A DNA stretch of 64,000 nt from Bacteroidales bacterium (GTDB lineage Bacteria > Bacteroidota > Bacteroidia > Bacteroidales > P3). The position numbers and the translations under genes are program-made. The DNA lies in NCBI GenBank assembly GCA_017633985.1, contig JAGBOF010000009.1, forward strand, positions 1 through 64,000, written 5' to 3'. Below the pieces are notes generated by a model. The model was not told the DNA's origin, did no database searches, and worked only from the letters and a program-made list of their open reading frames with translations. Of the stretch, positions 8,303 through 17,437 are shown in pieces; the first letter of the stretch is position 1, and every line of letters starts with the position of its first letter.

Positions 8303-9490
8303 ATGGGAAAACAGATAACACCGAAAGTTACTTGGGTCGGTAAAATCGATTGGGAACTGAAAACTTTTCACGGTGACGAACTCTCAACCCACAGAGGATC
8401 GTCGTACAACTCTTATTTAATCAAAGACAACAAAGTCGCATTGATAGATACGTCGTGGATACCTTACGACAAAGAGTTTGTCAATAACCTGAAACAAGAG
8501 ATTGATTTAAATAAAATAGACTACGTTATCATGCAACATAATGAATGCGACCACAGCGGCGCATTGGTTGAGTTGATGCGTGAAATACCTAACACCCCTA
8601 TCTATTGTACTGCCAAAGGAGAGGCAATAATCCGCGGACATTATCACAAAGACTGGAATTTTGTGAACGTTAAAACGGGTGATACGCTGAATCTGGGCGA
8701 AACGACCTTGACCTTCGTTGAAGCTCCTATGCTTCATTGGCCTGATACGATGTTTACCTATATGTCAGGTGAGAACATATTGTTCTCCAATGACGGTTTC
8801 GGACAACATTACGCAACAGAATCATTGTTCAACGATGCAGTTGATTCCACGGAAGTATATCAAGAAGCAATGAAATATTATTGCAATATATTGAATCTTT
8901 ATTCGCCTATGGCAATCAAGAAGATCAAAGAAATTCTTGCGATGAATCTGCCTTTGAATATGATATGTCCTTCTCACGGAGTGATATGGAAAAACAACCC
9001 TTCGCAGATTGTGGAAACTTATTTGAAGTGGGCGGATGCTTATCAGGAGAATCAGATTACTTTGGTATACGATACCATGTGGCAATCAACACGTCTGATG
9101 GCTCAAGCAATAGCCAAAGGAATCCAAGAGGCTGATAAAAACGTTACTGTGAAGATATACAATGCTGCAAAGGATGATAAAAACGATATACTTACCGAGA
9201 TATTCAAATCAAAAGCGTTTTTAATCGGTTCACCTACTATAAACAACGGCTATTCCTACGCAATAGCAGGTTTATTGGAGATGATAAAGGGTTTAAAGTT
9301 CAAGAAAAAGAAAGCGGCATGCTTCGGTTCTTACGGATGGAGCGGAGATGCGGTAAAACAACTGTCAATCCATTTGCAGGAAGCAGGCATTGAAGTTGTA
9401 AACGAGGGTATCCGTAAGTTGTGGGTACCGGACAATGCGATGTTAGAAGATTGTAGGGAATTCGGAAAAGAATTCGCTAAAGCGTTGTAA
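8303..9490 (+). CDS. fprA: Diiron flavoprotein (FprA/A-type flavoprotein)
   Basis: This 395-residue protein has a beta-lactamase-like diiron domain followed by a flavodoxin domain from about residue 254 (ITLVYDTMWQSTRLMAQAIA). All six iron ligands of the family are present with the exact spacing: H79, E81 and D83 in MQHNECDHSG, H145, D164 and H225. Family members reduce O2 to water and/or NO to N2O using rubredoxin-type electrons, protecting anaerobes. The sequence cannot decide between O2 and NO. No rubredoxin domain is fused. It is a single-gene unit with its own promoter and a strong terminator at 9511. Confidence 0.95.
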   Translation: MGKQITPKVTWVGKIDWELKTFHGDELSTHRGSSYNSYLIKDNKVALIDTSWIPYDKEFVNNLKQEIDLNKIDYVIMQHNECDHSGALVELMREIPNTPIYCTAKGEAIIRGHYHKDWNFVNVKTGDTLNLGETTLTFVEAPMLHWPDTMFTYMSGENILFSNDGFGQHYATESLFNDAVDSTEVYQEAMKYYCNILNLYSPMAIKKIKEILAMNLPLNMICPSHGVIWKNNPSQIVETYLKWADAYQENQITLVYDTMWQSTRLMAQAIAKGIQEADKNVTVKIYNAAKDDKNDILTEIFKSKAFLIGSPTINNGYSYAIAGLLEMIKGLKFKKKKAACFGSYGWSGDAVKQLSIHLQEAGIEVVNEGIRKLWVPDNAMLEDCREFGKEFAKAL

Positions 9491-9510
9491 TAAATAATTT
9501 TTTCAAAATC

Positions 9511-9543
9511 AAACAGGAATGTCCTCTAACGGCATTCCTGTTT
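9511..9543 (+). terminator. Intrinsic terminator after the flavoprotein gene
   Basis: An 11-bp perfect stem AAACAGGAATG / CATTCCTGTTT encloses an 11-nt loop and is followed by a T-rich run (GTTATATTG). It lies 20 bp after the stop codon. Confidence 0.8.
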
Positions 9544-9628
9544 GTTATATTGAGTGTGAGGAAGTATATTTTGCCGCTTATTTGCCGTAAATATGCGTCT
9601 TATAAATCTTATTTATAAATTTTATTTG

Positions 9629-9636
9629 TATCTTTG
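9629..9636 (+). promoter_or_regulatory. -7 element very close to the fic start
   Basis: TATCTTTG matches TAnnTTTG and ends only 6 bp before the ATG at 9643 (12 bp before ATG 9649). If used, transcription would start at or next to the start codon, giving a leaderless or nearly leaderless mRNA. No good -33 element is visible. Confidence 0.55.
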
Positions 9637-9642
9637 CAAATT

Positions 9643-10446
9643 ATGGACATGTGGAATGAAATAATAGAGCTGTATAAGGACTTTCAAGCGGCGGGAATAA
9701 ACCAAGCGGTTGATTATAATAAGTTTTACCTGTATTCTTTAATCACCCACTCTACGGCAATTGAGGGTTCAACATTGTCGGAACAGGATACATATATTTT
9801 ATTTGATGAAGGTTTGACGGCAAAAGGCAAACCGCTTTTATACCATCTGATGAACAAAGATCTAAAAGACGCTTACGATTATGCCATCATCAAAGCAGAA
9901 GAAAAAACACAGATAACGCCTGATTTTTTGAAAACTCTGAATGCTTTACTCATGCATTCCACAGGTACAGTTCACAATGTAATGGCAGGAAGCTTTGATT
10001 CTTCCAAAGGAAAATACCGCTTATGCTCGGTAAGTGCAGGTTTCAAGGGAAGGAGTTATATGAATTTTCAAAAGATTGCTAATAAAACGGAAGAATTATG
10101 CCGCATTGTTAATACGGAAATGCTGTCGGCGAAAACTATAGAACAACAATACAAAATCTCTTTCCTCTCCCATCTTAACCTTGTGACTATCCATCCGTGG
10201 GTAGACGGAAACGGCAGAACTGCAAGATTACTTTCCAACTATATACAGTTGTATTACGGATTGTTCCCGTCAAAAATTTTTGTTGAAGACAGGGAAGAAT
10301 ATATCAATTCATTAAAAAACAGTCAGGAAACTGAGAATGCAGAATTTTTTGTGTCGTTTATGGCTTCCCAATTGAAGAAATCTTTAACTCAAGAATTGAC
10401 GGCGTACAATAAAAACAAGAATAAAGGTTTTCATCTGATGTTTTAG
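9643..10446 (+). CDS. Fic family AMPylator with built-in inhibitory helix (class II)
   Basis: The protein has 267 residues from the ATG at 9643. The active-site motif is intact, HPWVDGNGRTAR (residues 184-195), with the catalytic His and the phosphate-binding GNGR. Upstream, STAIEGSTLS (about residues 37-46) matches the (S/T)xxxE(G/N) inhibitory motif that class II Fic proteins carry in their own N-terminal region. The enzyme therefore probably transfers AMP from ATP to a protein hydroxyl and is self-restrained; the target is unknown. There is no separate antitoxin gene next to it. A TTG at 9634 could extend the frame by three codons but lies inside the promoter box. The gene stands alone between a terminator and a glycosyltransferase gene. 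Confidence 0.9.
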   Translation: MDMWNEIIELYKDFQAAGINQAVDYNKFYLYSLITHSTAIEGSTLSEQDTYILFDEGLTAKGKPLLYHLMNKDLKDAYDYAIIKAEEKTQITPDFLKTLNALLMHSTGTVHNVMAGSFDSSKGKYRLCSVSAGFKGRSYMNFQKIANKTEELCRIVNTEMLSAKTIEQQYKISFLSHLNLVTIHPWVDGNGRTARLLSNYIQLYYGLFPSKIFVEDREEYINSLKNSQETENAEFFVSFMASQLKKSLTQELTAYNKNKNKGFHLMF

Positions 10447-10506
10447 GCAAATTTATTATAAAACTATCTTTTTAAGTGCATAAATAAAAACCCTGTCTCT
10501 GCTGAA

Positions 10507-11622
10507 ATGAAGCGTATTGTGGTAAGTGTGAGCAATGATTTGTATAATGACAACCGCGTGTTAAAGACTTGCAAAAGTCTTTATGCATACGGATATCAAG
10601 TTGTGGTTATTTGTAAAAATGCAACACCGCAGCGACAAAACCAATACGCAACCTTTAACAACGATTATCCGTTTATAAAAACCAAACGCTTAAAATTCTT
10701 ATTTAAAAAGAACGTTTTATATTATGCAGAACTCAATCTGCGGATATTTTTCTGCCTTTTATTTCATAAAACGGACATCCTGTGGGCAAATGACCTGGAC
10801 ACATTAATCCCGGACTATATTATATCAAAATTAAAACGCAAACCTTTGATTTTTGATTCCCACGAAATGTTTTGTTATGTAGCGGAATTGAAACAAGGCA
10901 GCATTCAACAAAAAACATGGCTTAAAGCAGAAGGTTGGATTGTCCCTAAACTAAAATATATTGTCACCGTATGCGATCCTATCAAGGATTATTTCCTTGA
11001 AAACTACAACGTCAATGCCGTAGTTGTGCGTAATATCCCTATGAAAAACCTATCCACGGCGGCAAGAAAGCAATTCCCGCTGAAAAAACGTTATATCATT
11101 TGGCAGGGAGCGGTGAATATTGACCGCGGATTGCATGAACTTGTCTTAAGTATGCAATATATTGACGCCGAACTATTCATTTGCGGCAACGGAGATATAT
11201 TTAATGAACTTCAAACGCTTATCCTCCGTCATAATCTGATGGAAAAAGTGCATTTAACGGGTAAACTGTCTTATCAAGATATGATCTCATTCACCGAAAA
11301 TGCCACATTGGGAATATCAATTGACAAACCGACGAACCGCAATTATGCAATATCGCTTCCTAACAAGATTTTTGAATACATAAACGCTGCAACACCGGTA
11401 TTGTATTCGCCGTTAAGCGAAATAAAACGTATTGAAGAAGAATTTCATTGCGGAATTGAACTCAAAAGTTATAATCCCGAAGAATTGGCAGGGCAAATCA
11501 ACGGGATTATAAATAATAATGAATTATTGCAACAATTAAGTGATAATTGTATAAAGGCTCAAAACTACCTTTCGTGGCAGAATGAAGAAAAGCAATTGTT
11601 CAATCTGTTAGATAAGATATAA
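10507..11622 (+). CDS. Glycosyltransferase family 4 protein
   Basis: This 371-residue protein has the two-domain GT-B layout. The N-terminal domain begins KRIVVSVSNDLYNDNRVLKTC and contains DILWANDLDTLIPD and FDSHEMF. The C-terminal domain has IIWQGAVNIDRGLHELV, LFICGNGD and the nucleotide-sugar loop near LPNKIFEYINAATPV. GT4 enzymes are retaining transferases in polysaccharide, glycolipid or glycoprotein synthesis; the donor and acceptor cannot be told. It ends 3 bp from the convergent prfB stop with no hairpin between them. A related GT4 protein is encoded at 21263-22381, but neither is in a polysaccharide cluster. Confidence 0.87.
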   Translation: MKRIVVSVSNDLYNDNRVLKTCKSLYAYGYQVVVICKNATPQRQNQYATFNNDYPFIKTKRLKFLFKKNVLYYAELNLRIFFCLLFHKTDILWANDLDTLIPDYIISKLKRKPLIFDSHEMFCYVAELKQGSIQQKTWLKAEGWIVPKLKYIVTVCDPIKDYFLENYNVNAVVVRNIPMKNLSTAARKQFPLKKRYIIWQGAVNIDRGLHELVLSMQYIDAELFICGNGDIFNELQTLILRHNLMEKVHLTGKLSYQDMISFTENATLGISIDKPTNRNYAISLPNKIFEYINAATPVLYSPLSEIKRIEEEFHCGIELKSYNPEELAGQINGIINNNELLQQLSDNCIKAQNYLSWQNEEKQLFNLLDKI

Positions 11623-11625
11623 TCT

Positions 11626-12712
11626 TTATCCTCCGAATTGCATCAAATAGGCTTTTATCATATCGTCCAAATCACCGTCCAACACACCCGAGGTATCCGA
11701 AGTCTCATATCCCGTACGTAAATCCTTAACCATGTGATACGGATGCAAGACATACGAACGTATCTGGCTTCCCCATTCCACACGTTTCTTACCTGCTTCT
11801 ATTTCGGCTATCTTTTCCTGTTTTTTTCTCAATTCCTGTTCATACAATTGGGAACGTAACATCTGCAAAGCCTTCTCGCGGTTTTGTAATTGGCTGCGTG
11901 TTTGTTGGCACTCAATGATTATATTGTCGGGTTTATAATGTAAACGGACCGCCGTCTCAACTTTATTGACGTTTTGTCCGCCCGGACCCGACGAACGGAA
12001 GGTTTCCCATTCTATATCCGCAGGATTGATGTTTATCTCTATATTATCGTCCACTACGGGATAGGCATAAACCGATGCAAAGGATGTATGGCGTTTGTTG
12101 GCAGCATCAAAGGGCGACAAACGAACCAAACGGTGCACTCCGTTCTCCCCTTTAAGGTATCCGTAACAGTATTTACCGCTTATTTCCAAGGTAACGTTTT
12201 TGAAACCTGCCACATCACCTTCCTGTGAAGACACTTCTTCGACTTTATATCCGTTTCTCTCTGCCCAACGTACGTACATACGCATCAGCATTGACACCCA
12301 ATCGCAACTCTCCGTGCCTCCCGCACCCGAATTAATCGTAAGGATGGCATCCAATGTATCTTCTTCGGCTCCGAGCATCTTTTTGAACTCAAGATTTTCG
12401 ATTTTCCTGCCCGTTTTTTCTATATCCGCATCAATTTCCTGCTGACTTGCTTCGCCCATATCGAAAAATTCTTTCAATACTTTCAAGTCTTCTAACGAAG
12501 AATTGACACTCTGATATTCCGTTACCACATCCTTAAGCGACGAAATCTCTTTTAAAAGTTTTTCGGCTGCTTTGGGATCGTTCCAAAAGTCAGATGCCTG
12601 CGTTAATGCTTGTTTTTCGCTTATTGTTTTCTCTTTTTGTGCGATGTCAAAGACACCTCCATAGATCCTGAAGGCGTAATTCAAAATCTTTGATAGTTTC
12701 TTCTGTCGTCAT
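11626..12712 (-). CDS. prfB: Peptide chain release factor 2, made by programmed +1 frameshift
   Basis: The minus-strand frame begins at the ATG at 12712 ([20 protein letters not shown] then L), meets an in-frame TGA at 12649-12647, and continues in the +1 frame from Asp (GAC, 12648-12646) to 11626. The mature product is 361 residues, close to the 365 of E. coli RF2. The downstream part shows the peptidyl-tRNA hydrolysis motif GGQ in [14 protein letters not shown] and RF2-type domains. RF2 reads UGA and UAA, so its own level controls the frameshift. The 352-residue open frame from 12684 is not the true N-terminus. It is convergent with the glycosyltransferase gene. Confidence 0.95.
12646..12661 (-). 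promoter_or_regulatory. prfB programmed frameshift site
   Basis: Read on the minus strand: TGG AGG TGT CTT TGA C. It contains a slippery CTT, an in-frame TGA stop followed by C (a poor termination context), and a Shine-Dalgarno-like GGAGGT three bases before the CTT. This matches the E. coli arrangement AGG GGG TAT CTT TGA C base for base in spacing. Confidence 0.95.
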
Positions 12713-12794
12713 TGTGTTAAAAAATTATGATTACCGCTATTAATACGAAAATATTTTCCTTTTATTGTGCAGCGGTATTTCGATCTGCAAAAAT

Positions 12795-12878
12795 ATAACG
12801 GCGTTAAAAAAAATTAAAACGGCGTTTTATTTTATTAATCACGCAGAATAATTTCTTAAAACGCCGTCTTTTTTCAGC
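12795..12878. repeat. Four-unit 21-bp array between divergent prfB and nadB
   Basis: Units start at 12795, 12816, 12837 and 12858, of types ATAACGGCGTTAAAA, AAAACGGCGTTTTATT, AATCACGCAGAATAAT and AAAACGCCGTCTTTTTTC. The outer units are complementary (ACGGCGT/ACGCCGT), so the element can fold on itself. It sits between two gene starts, not between gene ends. The rest of the 12713-13061 gap holds the nadB promoter and the direct repeat CATTTTTGTG (12919 and 12961). Confidence 0.85.
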
Positions 12879-12964
12879 CTTATGGTATATACTGTTTTCC
12901 AATAACTTACAAAAGGACATTTTTGTGGGTAAAAACCGATTGAAAACACATCTTATAAGGCATT

Positions 12965-12997
12965 TTTGTGAATATAAAAGAAAATTTTGTAATTTTG
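12965..12997 (+). promoter_or_regulatory. nadB promoter (TTTG-N21-TAATTTTG)
   Basis: A -33 TTTG (12965-12968) and a -7 TAATTTTG (12990-12997) are separated by 21 bp. This is a full match to the Bacteroidetes housekeeping promoter, 64 bp upstream of the nadB ATG. Confidence 0.75.
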
Positions 12998-13061
12998 CAG
13001 AACTGATTTATAAACAATTATTTGCAAAATTAGCGGATTAATCCGTGTAAATTATACAAAA

Positions 13062-14636
13062 ATGAGATATAAAGTAGATTATTTGGTTTTGGGAAGCGGC
13101 ATTGCGGGATTGTCTTTCGCATTGAAAGCCGCTAATTACGGAAAGGTTTGCATTATAACCAAAGCGGATGCGCAGGAATGCAGCACCAAATATGCACAAG
13201 GCGGAATTGCCGCCGTCATGTATGCACCCGACACTTACGAAAAGCATATTCAGGACACTTTGATAGCAGGTGCGGGCATTTGTAACGAAGAAGCCGTCCG
13301 TATTACCATAACCGAATCGACCGAAAGAATAAAAGAACTTATCCGTTGGGGTGCCAACTTTGATAAGAACCGAATGGGTAACTATGATTTGGCACGTGAA
13401 GGCGGTCACAGCGAACATAGAATTTTCCATCATCAAGATAATACGGGCGCAGAGATAGAAAGGGCGCTGTATGAAGCAGTAAAAAACAATCCGAATATAG
13501 AACTGAAGGAAAATCAATTCACAATAGACCTTATAACACAACATCACCTGGGACAGGAAGTAAACCGCCACATGGATAACGTGGAATGCTTCGGCGCATA
13601 CGTTATGGACAAGAACACGGGCAGCATTGACACTTATTTAGCAAAGATAACAATGCTTGCAACGGGTTCATTCGGACAGGTATATGCCGCAACAACGGCT
13701 CCTGTGGTTGCAACTGGTGACGGACAGGCTATGGTACACCGTGCAAAAGGTTGGTTGAAAGACATGGAGTTCGTACAATTCCATCCGACAAGCCTTTACA
13801 ATCCGATGGAAAAGCCGTCTTTTCTTATAACCGAGGCAATGAGAGGTGCGGGCGGCGTATTGAAGAATCTCAAAGGCGAAGCCTTTATGGACAAATACGA
13901 TAAGAGAGGTTCGCTTGCCCCGCGCGATATAGTGGCACGTGCAATCAATTCGGAGATGACCAAATCGGGTGACGACCATGTGCAATTGGATTGCTCGGCA
14001 ATAAGTAAGGAAGAAATAATGCATCATTTCCCGCACATATATGCCAAATGTCTGGAATTGGGACTGAATATTACCCGCGGGGATATGATACCTGTTGTCC
14101 CTGCATGCCATTACGGATGCGGAGGAATAGTAGTGGATAATTTTGCACGCACGACTATCAAGCATTTGTATGCAACAGGCGAATGCTCCTGCACAGGTCT
14201 TCACGGAGGTAACCGTTTGGCGAGCAATTCTCTGCTTGAGGCGGCAGTATATGCACACCGTGCGGCAATGGATGCCAAAGAGGAAATAAAACATATCAGT
14301 TTCTGCGACGAGGTTCCCGATTGGAATGCCGAAGGTATGGTCTTGAACGAAGAGATGAGCCTTATTACCCAAACGCAAAGGGAACTGCAACAGATAATGA
14401 GCAATTACGTTGGCATTGTACGCAGCGATGTAAGATTGAAACGTGCATTGAACCGCACCAAACTTATATACGACGAAACCGAAGAACTTTATAACCGCAG
14501 CGTATTGACACCTCAACTTTGCGAATTAAGGAATATGGTTGCCAACGCTTATCTTATAATCACTATGGCTATGAAGCGCAAAGAGAGTGTGGGACTTCAT
14601 TACACTATAGACTATCCTCCGCAGAATAAACAATAG
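13062..14636 (+). CDS. nadB: L-aspartate oxidase
   Basis: This 524-residue flavoprotein starts with the FAD-binding segment YLVLGSGIAGLSFALKAA. It has the succinate dehydrogenase/aspartate oxidase landmarks AQGGIAAV, REGGHSEHRI, LATGSFGQVYAATT, EFVQFHPTSL, PRDIVARAI, and LYATGECSCTGLHGGNRLASNSL. It oxidises L-aspartate to iminoaspartate, the first step of NAD synthesis from aspartate, in the cytoplasm. Under anaerobiosis fumarate is the usual electron acceptor. Length is typical (about 520-540). The partner genes nadA and nadC are not nearby. A strong promoter precedes it; the next gene starts 4 bp after its stop. Confidence 0.96.
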   Translation: MRYKVDYLVLGSGIAGLSFALKAANYGKVCIITKADAQECSTKYAQGGIAAVMYAPDTYEKHIQDTLIAGAGICNEEAVRITITESTERIKELIRWGANFDKNRMGNYDLAREGGHSEHRIFHHQDNTGAEIERALYEAVKNNPNIELKENQFTIDLITQHHLGQEVNRHMDNVECFGAYVMDKNTGSIDTYLAKITMLATGSFGQVYAATTAPVVATGDGQAMVHRAKGWLKDMEFVQFHPTSLYNPMEKPSFLITEAMRGAGGVLKNLKGEAFMDKYDKRGSLAPRDIVARAINSEMTKSGDDHVQLDCSAISKEEIMHHFPHIYAKCLELGLNITRGDMIPVVPACHYGCGGIVVDNFARTTIKHLYATGECSCTGLHGGNRLASNSLLEAAVYAHRAAMDAKEEIKHISFCDEVPDWNAEGMVLNEEMSLITQTQRELQQIMSNYVGIVRSDVRLKRALNRTKLIYDETEELYNRSVLTPQLCELRNMVANAYLIITMAMKRKESVGLHYTIDYPPQNKQ

Positions 14637-14640
14637 TTAA

Positions 14641-16026
14641 ATGTCATTAAAACCGCTGATGAAAACGACAGCCAACAGGTTTACACCGTTTATTCTGCTT
14701 GTGATATTTATTGCTTTCGGCATTATGAGTTTTTTATGCCATTATGCCTTGCAACATGAACGTTTCTACAGACCCGTAAGCTCTGTCATTAAAACATATC
14801 AACAAGCTACGGATGAAAACGGTAATAAGAATCTTTGGCTTGAGTCTGTTCCTTTCACCGAGATAACACCTGAAAAAAACATTGTGTGGGATGCCGCTCA
14901 TTATAACAGAATCCGTGAACATTTATACATGTCCGATGTTGACAGATGGTCGAATTATGCTTTCTTTCCGCTGTTCCCGCTTATTTGGAGGGCAACGGGA
15001 TTGAATGGTTTTCAGATTTGTCTTTTCAATTGGTTGGTTTTTTGTTTGGGAATGCTGTTTATATATTTTATCTTCAAAGATAAAGTAAAAATATGGCAAT
15101 ATCTGCTCGTTTTGTGCATACCTATGTCGGTAGTTTATATGATGCCTTACACCGAAAGCTTATTCTTTTTGTTTGTTGCCGCAGGTCTTTACGGTATTGT
15201 GAAGAATAATTATCCTGTTTACTTCATCGGTTTCTTTTTGGCATCAATGACGCGCTCTTCGGCGGCACTATTTATCACTGTTTTCTTATGTGCGGAGATT
15301 ATAAACTTCTTTTATGCCCGCAACATCAAATCTTCCGCCGTCAATTTTGCGAAACGCTTATTGCCTATAGTCGCAGGAGTAGCCGCTGTTATGATTATAC
15401 AAAAACTAAACGGCTCGCCGAGATGGTTTTTCTTCATCGAAGCGCAGAAATTCTGGGGAAAATATCTTTCATTACCCGTCTTGCCGTTTTCCGATTGGTC
15501 CGAAGAAGGTCAGAGTATCACCAATCCGTTTCTTTTAATGTATTTCTTACCGTGCGTTGTAATTATAATAAGGGAATTCTTCAAATCACTTAAACAAAAA
15601 GACAAAACCCCGCTGTCCGTACAGGAATACGTACGTTTATTATCGCTTTTGTATTTAGCAGGTAATGTATTTATTGCACTTTTAACACAACACGGTTCTT
15701 TGAATTCACTTGCCAGATATATGCTGTGCACTCCTTTTTTCGAATTTCTTCTGTTGGATACTTATTTAAGGGACCGCAACAAAATATGGCAACTTGTCTA
15801 CTTATTAATAGGTCTTGCCGCCATGATAATATGCCTACGGCATTTCTCGCATCCTAACGGTATGGGAATATATCTTGTAATGCTTGTATCCTTACTTGTT
15901 TTCTTTCACCGCTATATACCTGAAAAATTATTGTATACGCTTATCATTCTTGCAGTACTCTTCAATACCGTATGGACTTCGTATCTGTATAACTGTTTCT
16001 TACTTAATGCCTGGATTTTTACATGA
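14641..16026 (+). CDS. Gpi18/PIG-V-like mannosyltransferase-type membrane protein
   Basis: This 461-residue polytopic protein has about ten hydrophobic segments. After the first segment a periplasmic-side loop contains VWDAAHYNRIREHLY and YAFFPLFPLIWR, the WDxxHY...FFPLFP pattern of the Gpi18/PIG-V class of lipid-linked-sugar-dependent transferases. Such enzymes use dolichyl- or undecaprenyl-phosphate sugars on the outer face of the membrane; the substrate here is unknown. A second conserved-looking stretch is YMMPYTESLFFLFVAAGLYG. The gene begins 4 bp after nadB and overlaps the downstream LRR gene by 4 bp (ATGA), so the two are translationally coupled. Confidence 0.75.
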   Translation: MSLKPLMKTTANRFTPFILLVIFIAFGIMSFLCHYALQHERFYRPVSSVIKTYQQATDENGNKNLWLESVPFTEITPEKNIVWDAAHYNRIREHLYMSDVDRWSNYAFFPLFPLIWRATGLNGFQICLFNWLVFCLGMLFIYFIFKDKVKIWQYLLVLCIPMSVVYMMPYTESLFFLFVAAGLYGIVKNNYPVYFIGFFLASMTRSSAALFITVFLCAEIINFFYARNIKSSAVNFAKRLLPIVAGVAAVMIIQKLNGSPRWFFFIEAQKFWGKYLSLPVLPFSDWSEEGQSITNPFLLMYFLPCVVIIIREFFKSLKQKDKTPLSVQEYVRLLSLLYLAGNVFIALLTQHGSLNSLARYMLCTPFFEFLLLDTYLRDRNKIWQLVYLLIGLAAMIICLRHFSHPNGMGIYLVMLVSLLVFFHRYIPEKLLYTLIILAVLFNTVWTSYLYNCFLLNAWIFT

Positions 16027-16826
16027 TTCCCTCTCACGAGAACGATAAAAATATTACCGAAATAGTTATTGACGGAGATTTTCCGCCCTCTTGTTTCAAA
16101 GACTGCAACAATCTTAAAAACGCAGTAATAAAACAAGGAATTAAAACTATATCTGATTTTTCTTTCCGCTCAAGCGGAATAAAAACAATAACGCTTCCCG
16201 AAGGTTTGGAGACAATTGGCAAATATGCTTTCGAAAACTGCTGCAATTTGGAGGAAATATATCTGCCCAATACATTGAAAACATTGGACGAAGGGGCTTT
16301 TTACGGATGCCGTAACCTGAAAGAAATACATAATATAAAGAATGTACAAACCATTGAAGCGGGTGCTTTTTGCGGATGCATATCTTTGAAATCAATAGCG
16401 TTGAATGACGGCATTGAGACGTTGAAAGACTACACCTTTGCAGGCTGTCAGGGATTGCAAACCGCAGAACTGCCGTCAGGATTAAAGGAAATAAGGAAAC
16501 ATTGCTTCCGTTTTTGTGAAAATCTCAAAGAAATAAATCTACCCGAAAGCATAAGGTTTATAGATACCTTCGCTTTTTGCGGATGCTCTTGCCTGATAAA
16601 CGTTACAATACCCGAAGGTACGGAAAGTATAGGCAGTTATGCCTTTGAAGATTGCTTGAAAATGCAGACGATTGTGCTTCCCCGCACATTGAAACACATT
16701 GGCAAAAGGGTCTTTTGGGGATGTGACAGCCTTAAAGAAGCGGTATTCCAATCGGCAATAACTTCTTACGACCGTGCACCGCTGTTTGACATAAACAATA
16801 CGCTATTGAAAATTACCTATAAATAA
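16023..16826 (+). CDS. BspA-like leucine-rich repeat (LRR_5) protein without signal peptide
   Basis: This 267-residue protein is made of about nine repeats of roughly 23 residues. The pattern is LPEGLETIGKYAFENCCNLEEI: a short strand, a turn with AF..C..L, then the next unit. This is the BspA/TpLRR type common in Bacteroidetes and Treponema. Most such proteins are exported, but this one has no signal peptide and no sorting domain, so it is likely cytoplasmic. It is rich in cysteine (the GC or NC at each turn). The ATGA overlap with the Gpi18-like gene implies a linked role, which I cannot name. Its C-terminus is a cap without Leu repeats (DINNTLLKITYK). Confidence 0.83.
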   Translation: MIPSHENDKNITEIVIDGDFPPSCFKDCNNLKNAVIKQGIKTISDFSFRSSGIKTITLPEGLETIGKYAFENCCNLEEIYLPNTLKTLDEGAFYGCRNLKEIHNIKNVQTIEAGAFCGCISLKSIALNDGIETLKDYTFAGCQGLQTAELPSGLKEIRKHCFRFCENLKEINLPESIRFIDTFAFCGCSCLINVTIPEGTESIGSYAFEDCLKMQTIVLPRTLKHIGKRVFWGCDSLKEAVFQSAITSYDRAPLFDINNTLLKITYK

Positions 16827-16839
16827 TATCGCTTAAACA

Positions 16840-16965
16840 ACACGCCGCTTAAGGAAATTAATCTGCGACGTCAGTAAAATAATCTGCGAGATTAATAAAT
16901 TAATCTGCGACGTCAGTAAATTATTCTGCGATATCAGTAAAATAAAACGCCGTGTTATTTTTTTT
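16840..16965. repeat. Six-unit 21-bp array upstream of dut
   Basis: Units start at 16840, 16861, 16882, 16903, 16924 and 16945. The central four are of the ATCTGCGACGTCAGTAAA or ATCTGCGAGATTAATAAA type and the flanks carry ACGCCG. The array ends 5 bp before the dut -7 element. Confidence 0.88.
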
Positions 16966-16970
16966 ATTCG

Positions 16971-16978
16971 TAACTTTG
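16971..16978 (+). promoter_or_regulatory. -7 element for dut
   Basis: TAACTTTG matches TAnnTTTG and lies 21 bp upstream of the ATG at 17000. The position where a -33 box would lie falls inside the last 21-bp repeat unit and has no TTTG. Confidence 0.6.
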
Positions 16979-16999
16979 CAAAAACAAAACATAATAACC

Positions 17000-17434
17000 A
17001 TGACTTTAAAAATAATAAACAAGAGTAATAATCCGCTTCCGAAATACGAGACACCGCAATCGGCGGGAATGGATTTAAGAGCTTTTATCAGTGAACCCAT
17101 AACCATTAAACCCATGCAGCGTATACTTGTTCCCACAGGGTTGTTTATTGAATTGGAACAAGGTTTTGAGGCACAAATACGCCCGCGCAGCGGATTGGCA
17201 TACAAAAACGGTATAACGGTGTTGAATTCTCCGGGAACTATTGATGCGGATTACAGAGGGGAATTGAAAGTTCTTTTGATAAATTTGTCGAACGAAGATT
17301 TCGTAATCAACAGCGGGGAAAGAATTGCGCAAATGGTTATCGCTGCACATGCAACTGCCCAAACCAAAGAAGTACAAGAACTTTCCCAAACGCAAAGAGG
17401 GGAAGGCGGATTCGGACATACGGGACAGAAATAA
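17000..17434 (+). CDS. dut: Deoxyuridine 5'-triphosphate nucleotidohydrolase (dUTPase)
   Basis: From the ATG at 17000 the product is 144 residues, the normal size of trimeric dUTPase. The five family motifs are visible: [44 protein letters not shown] and the C-terminal [10 protein letters not shown] arm that closes over the active site. It hydrolyses dUTP to dUMP and pyrophosphate, supplying thymidylate synthesis and keeping uracil out of DNA. An upstream GTG at 16952 would add residues encoded by the promoter itself and is rejected. A bidirectional terminator follows. Confidence 0.97.
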   Translation: MTLKIINKSNNPLPKYETPQSAGMDLRAFISEPITIKPMQRILVPTGLFIELEQGFEAQIRPRSGLAYKNGITVLNSPGTIDADYRGELKVLLINLSNEDFVINSGERIAQMVIAAHATAQTKEVQELSQTQRGEGGFGHTGQK

Positions 17435-17437
17435 ATA

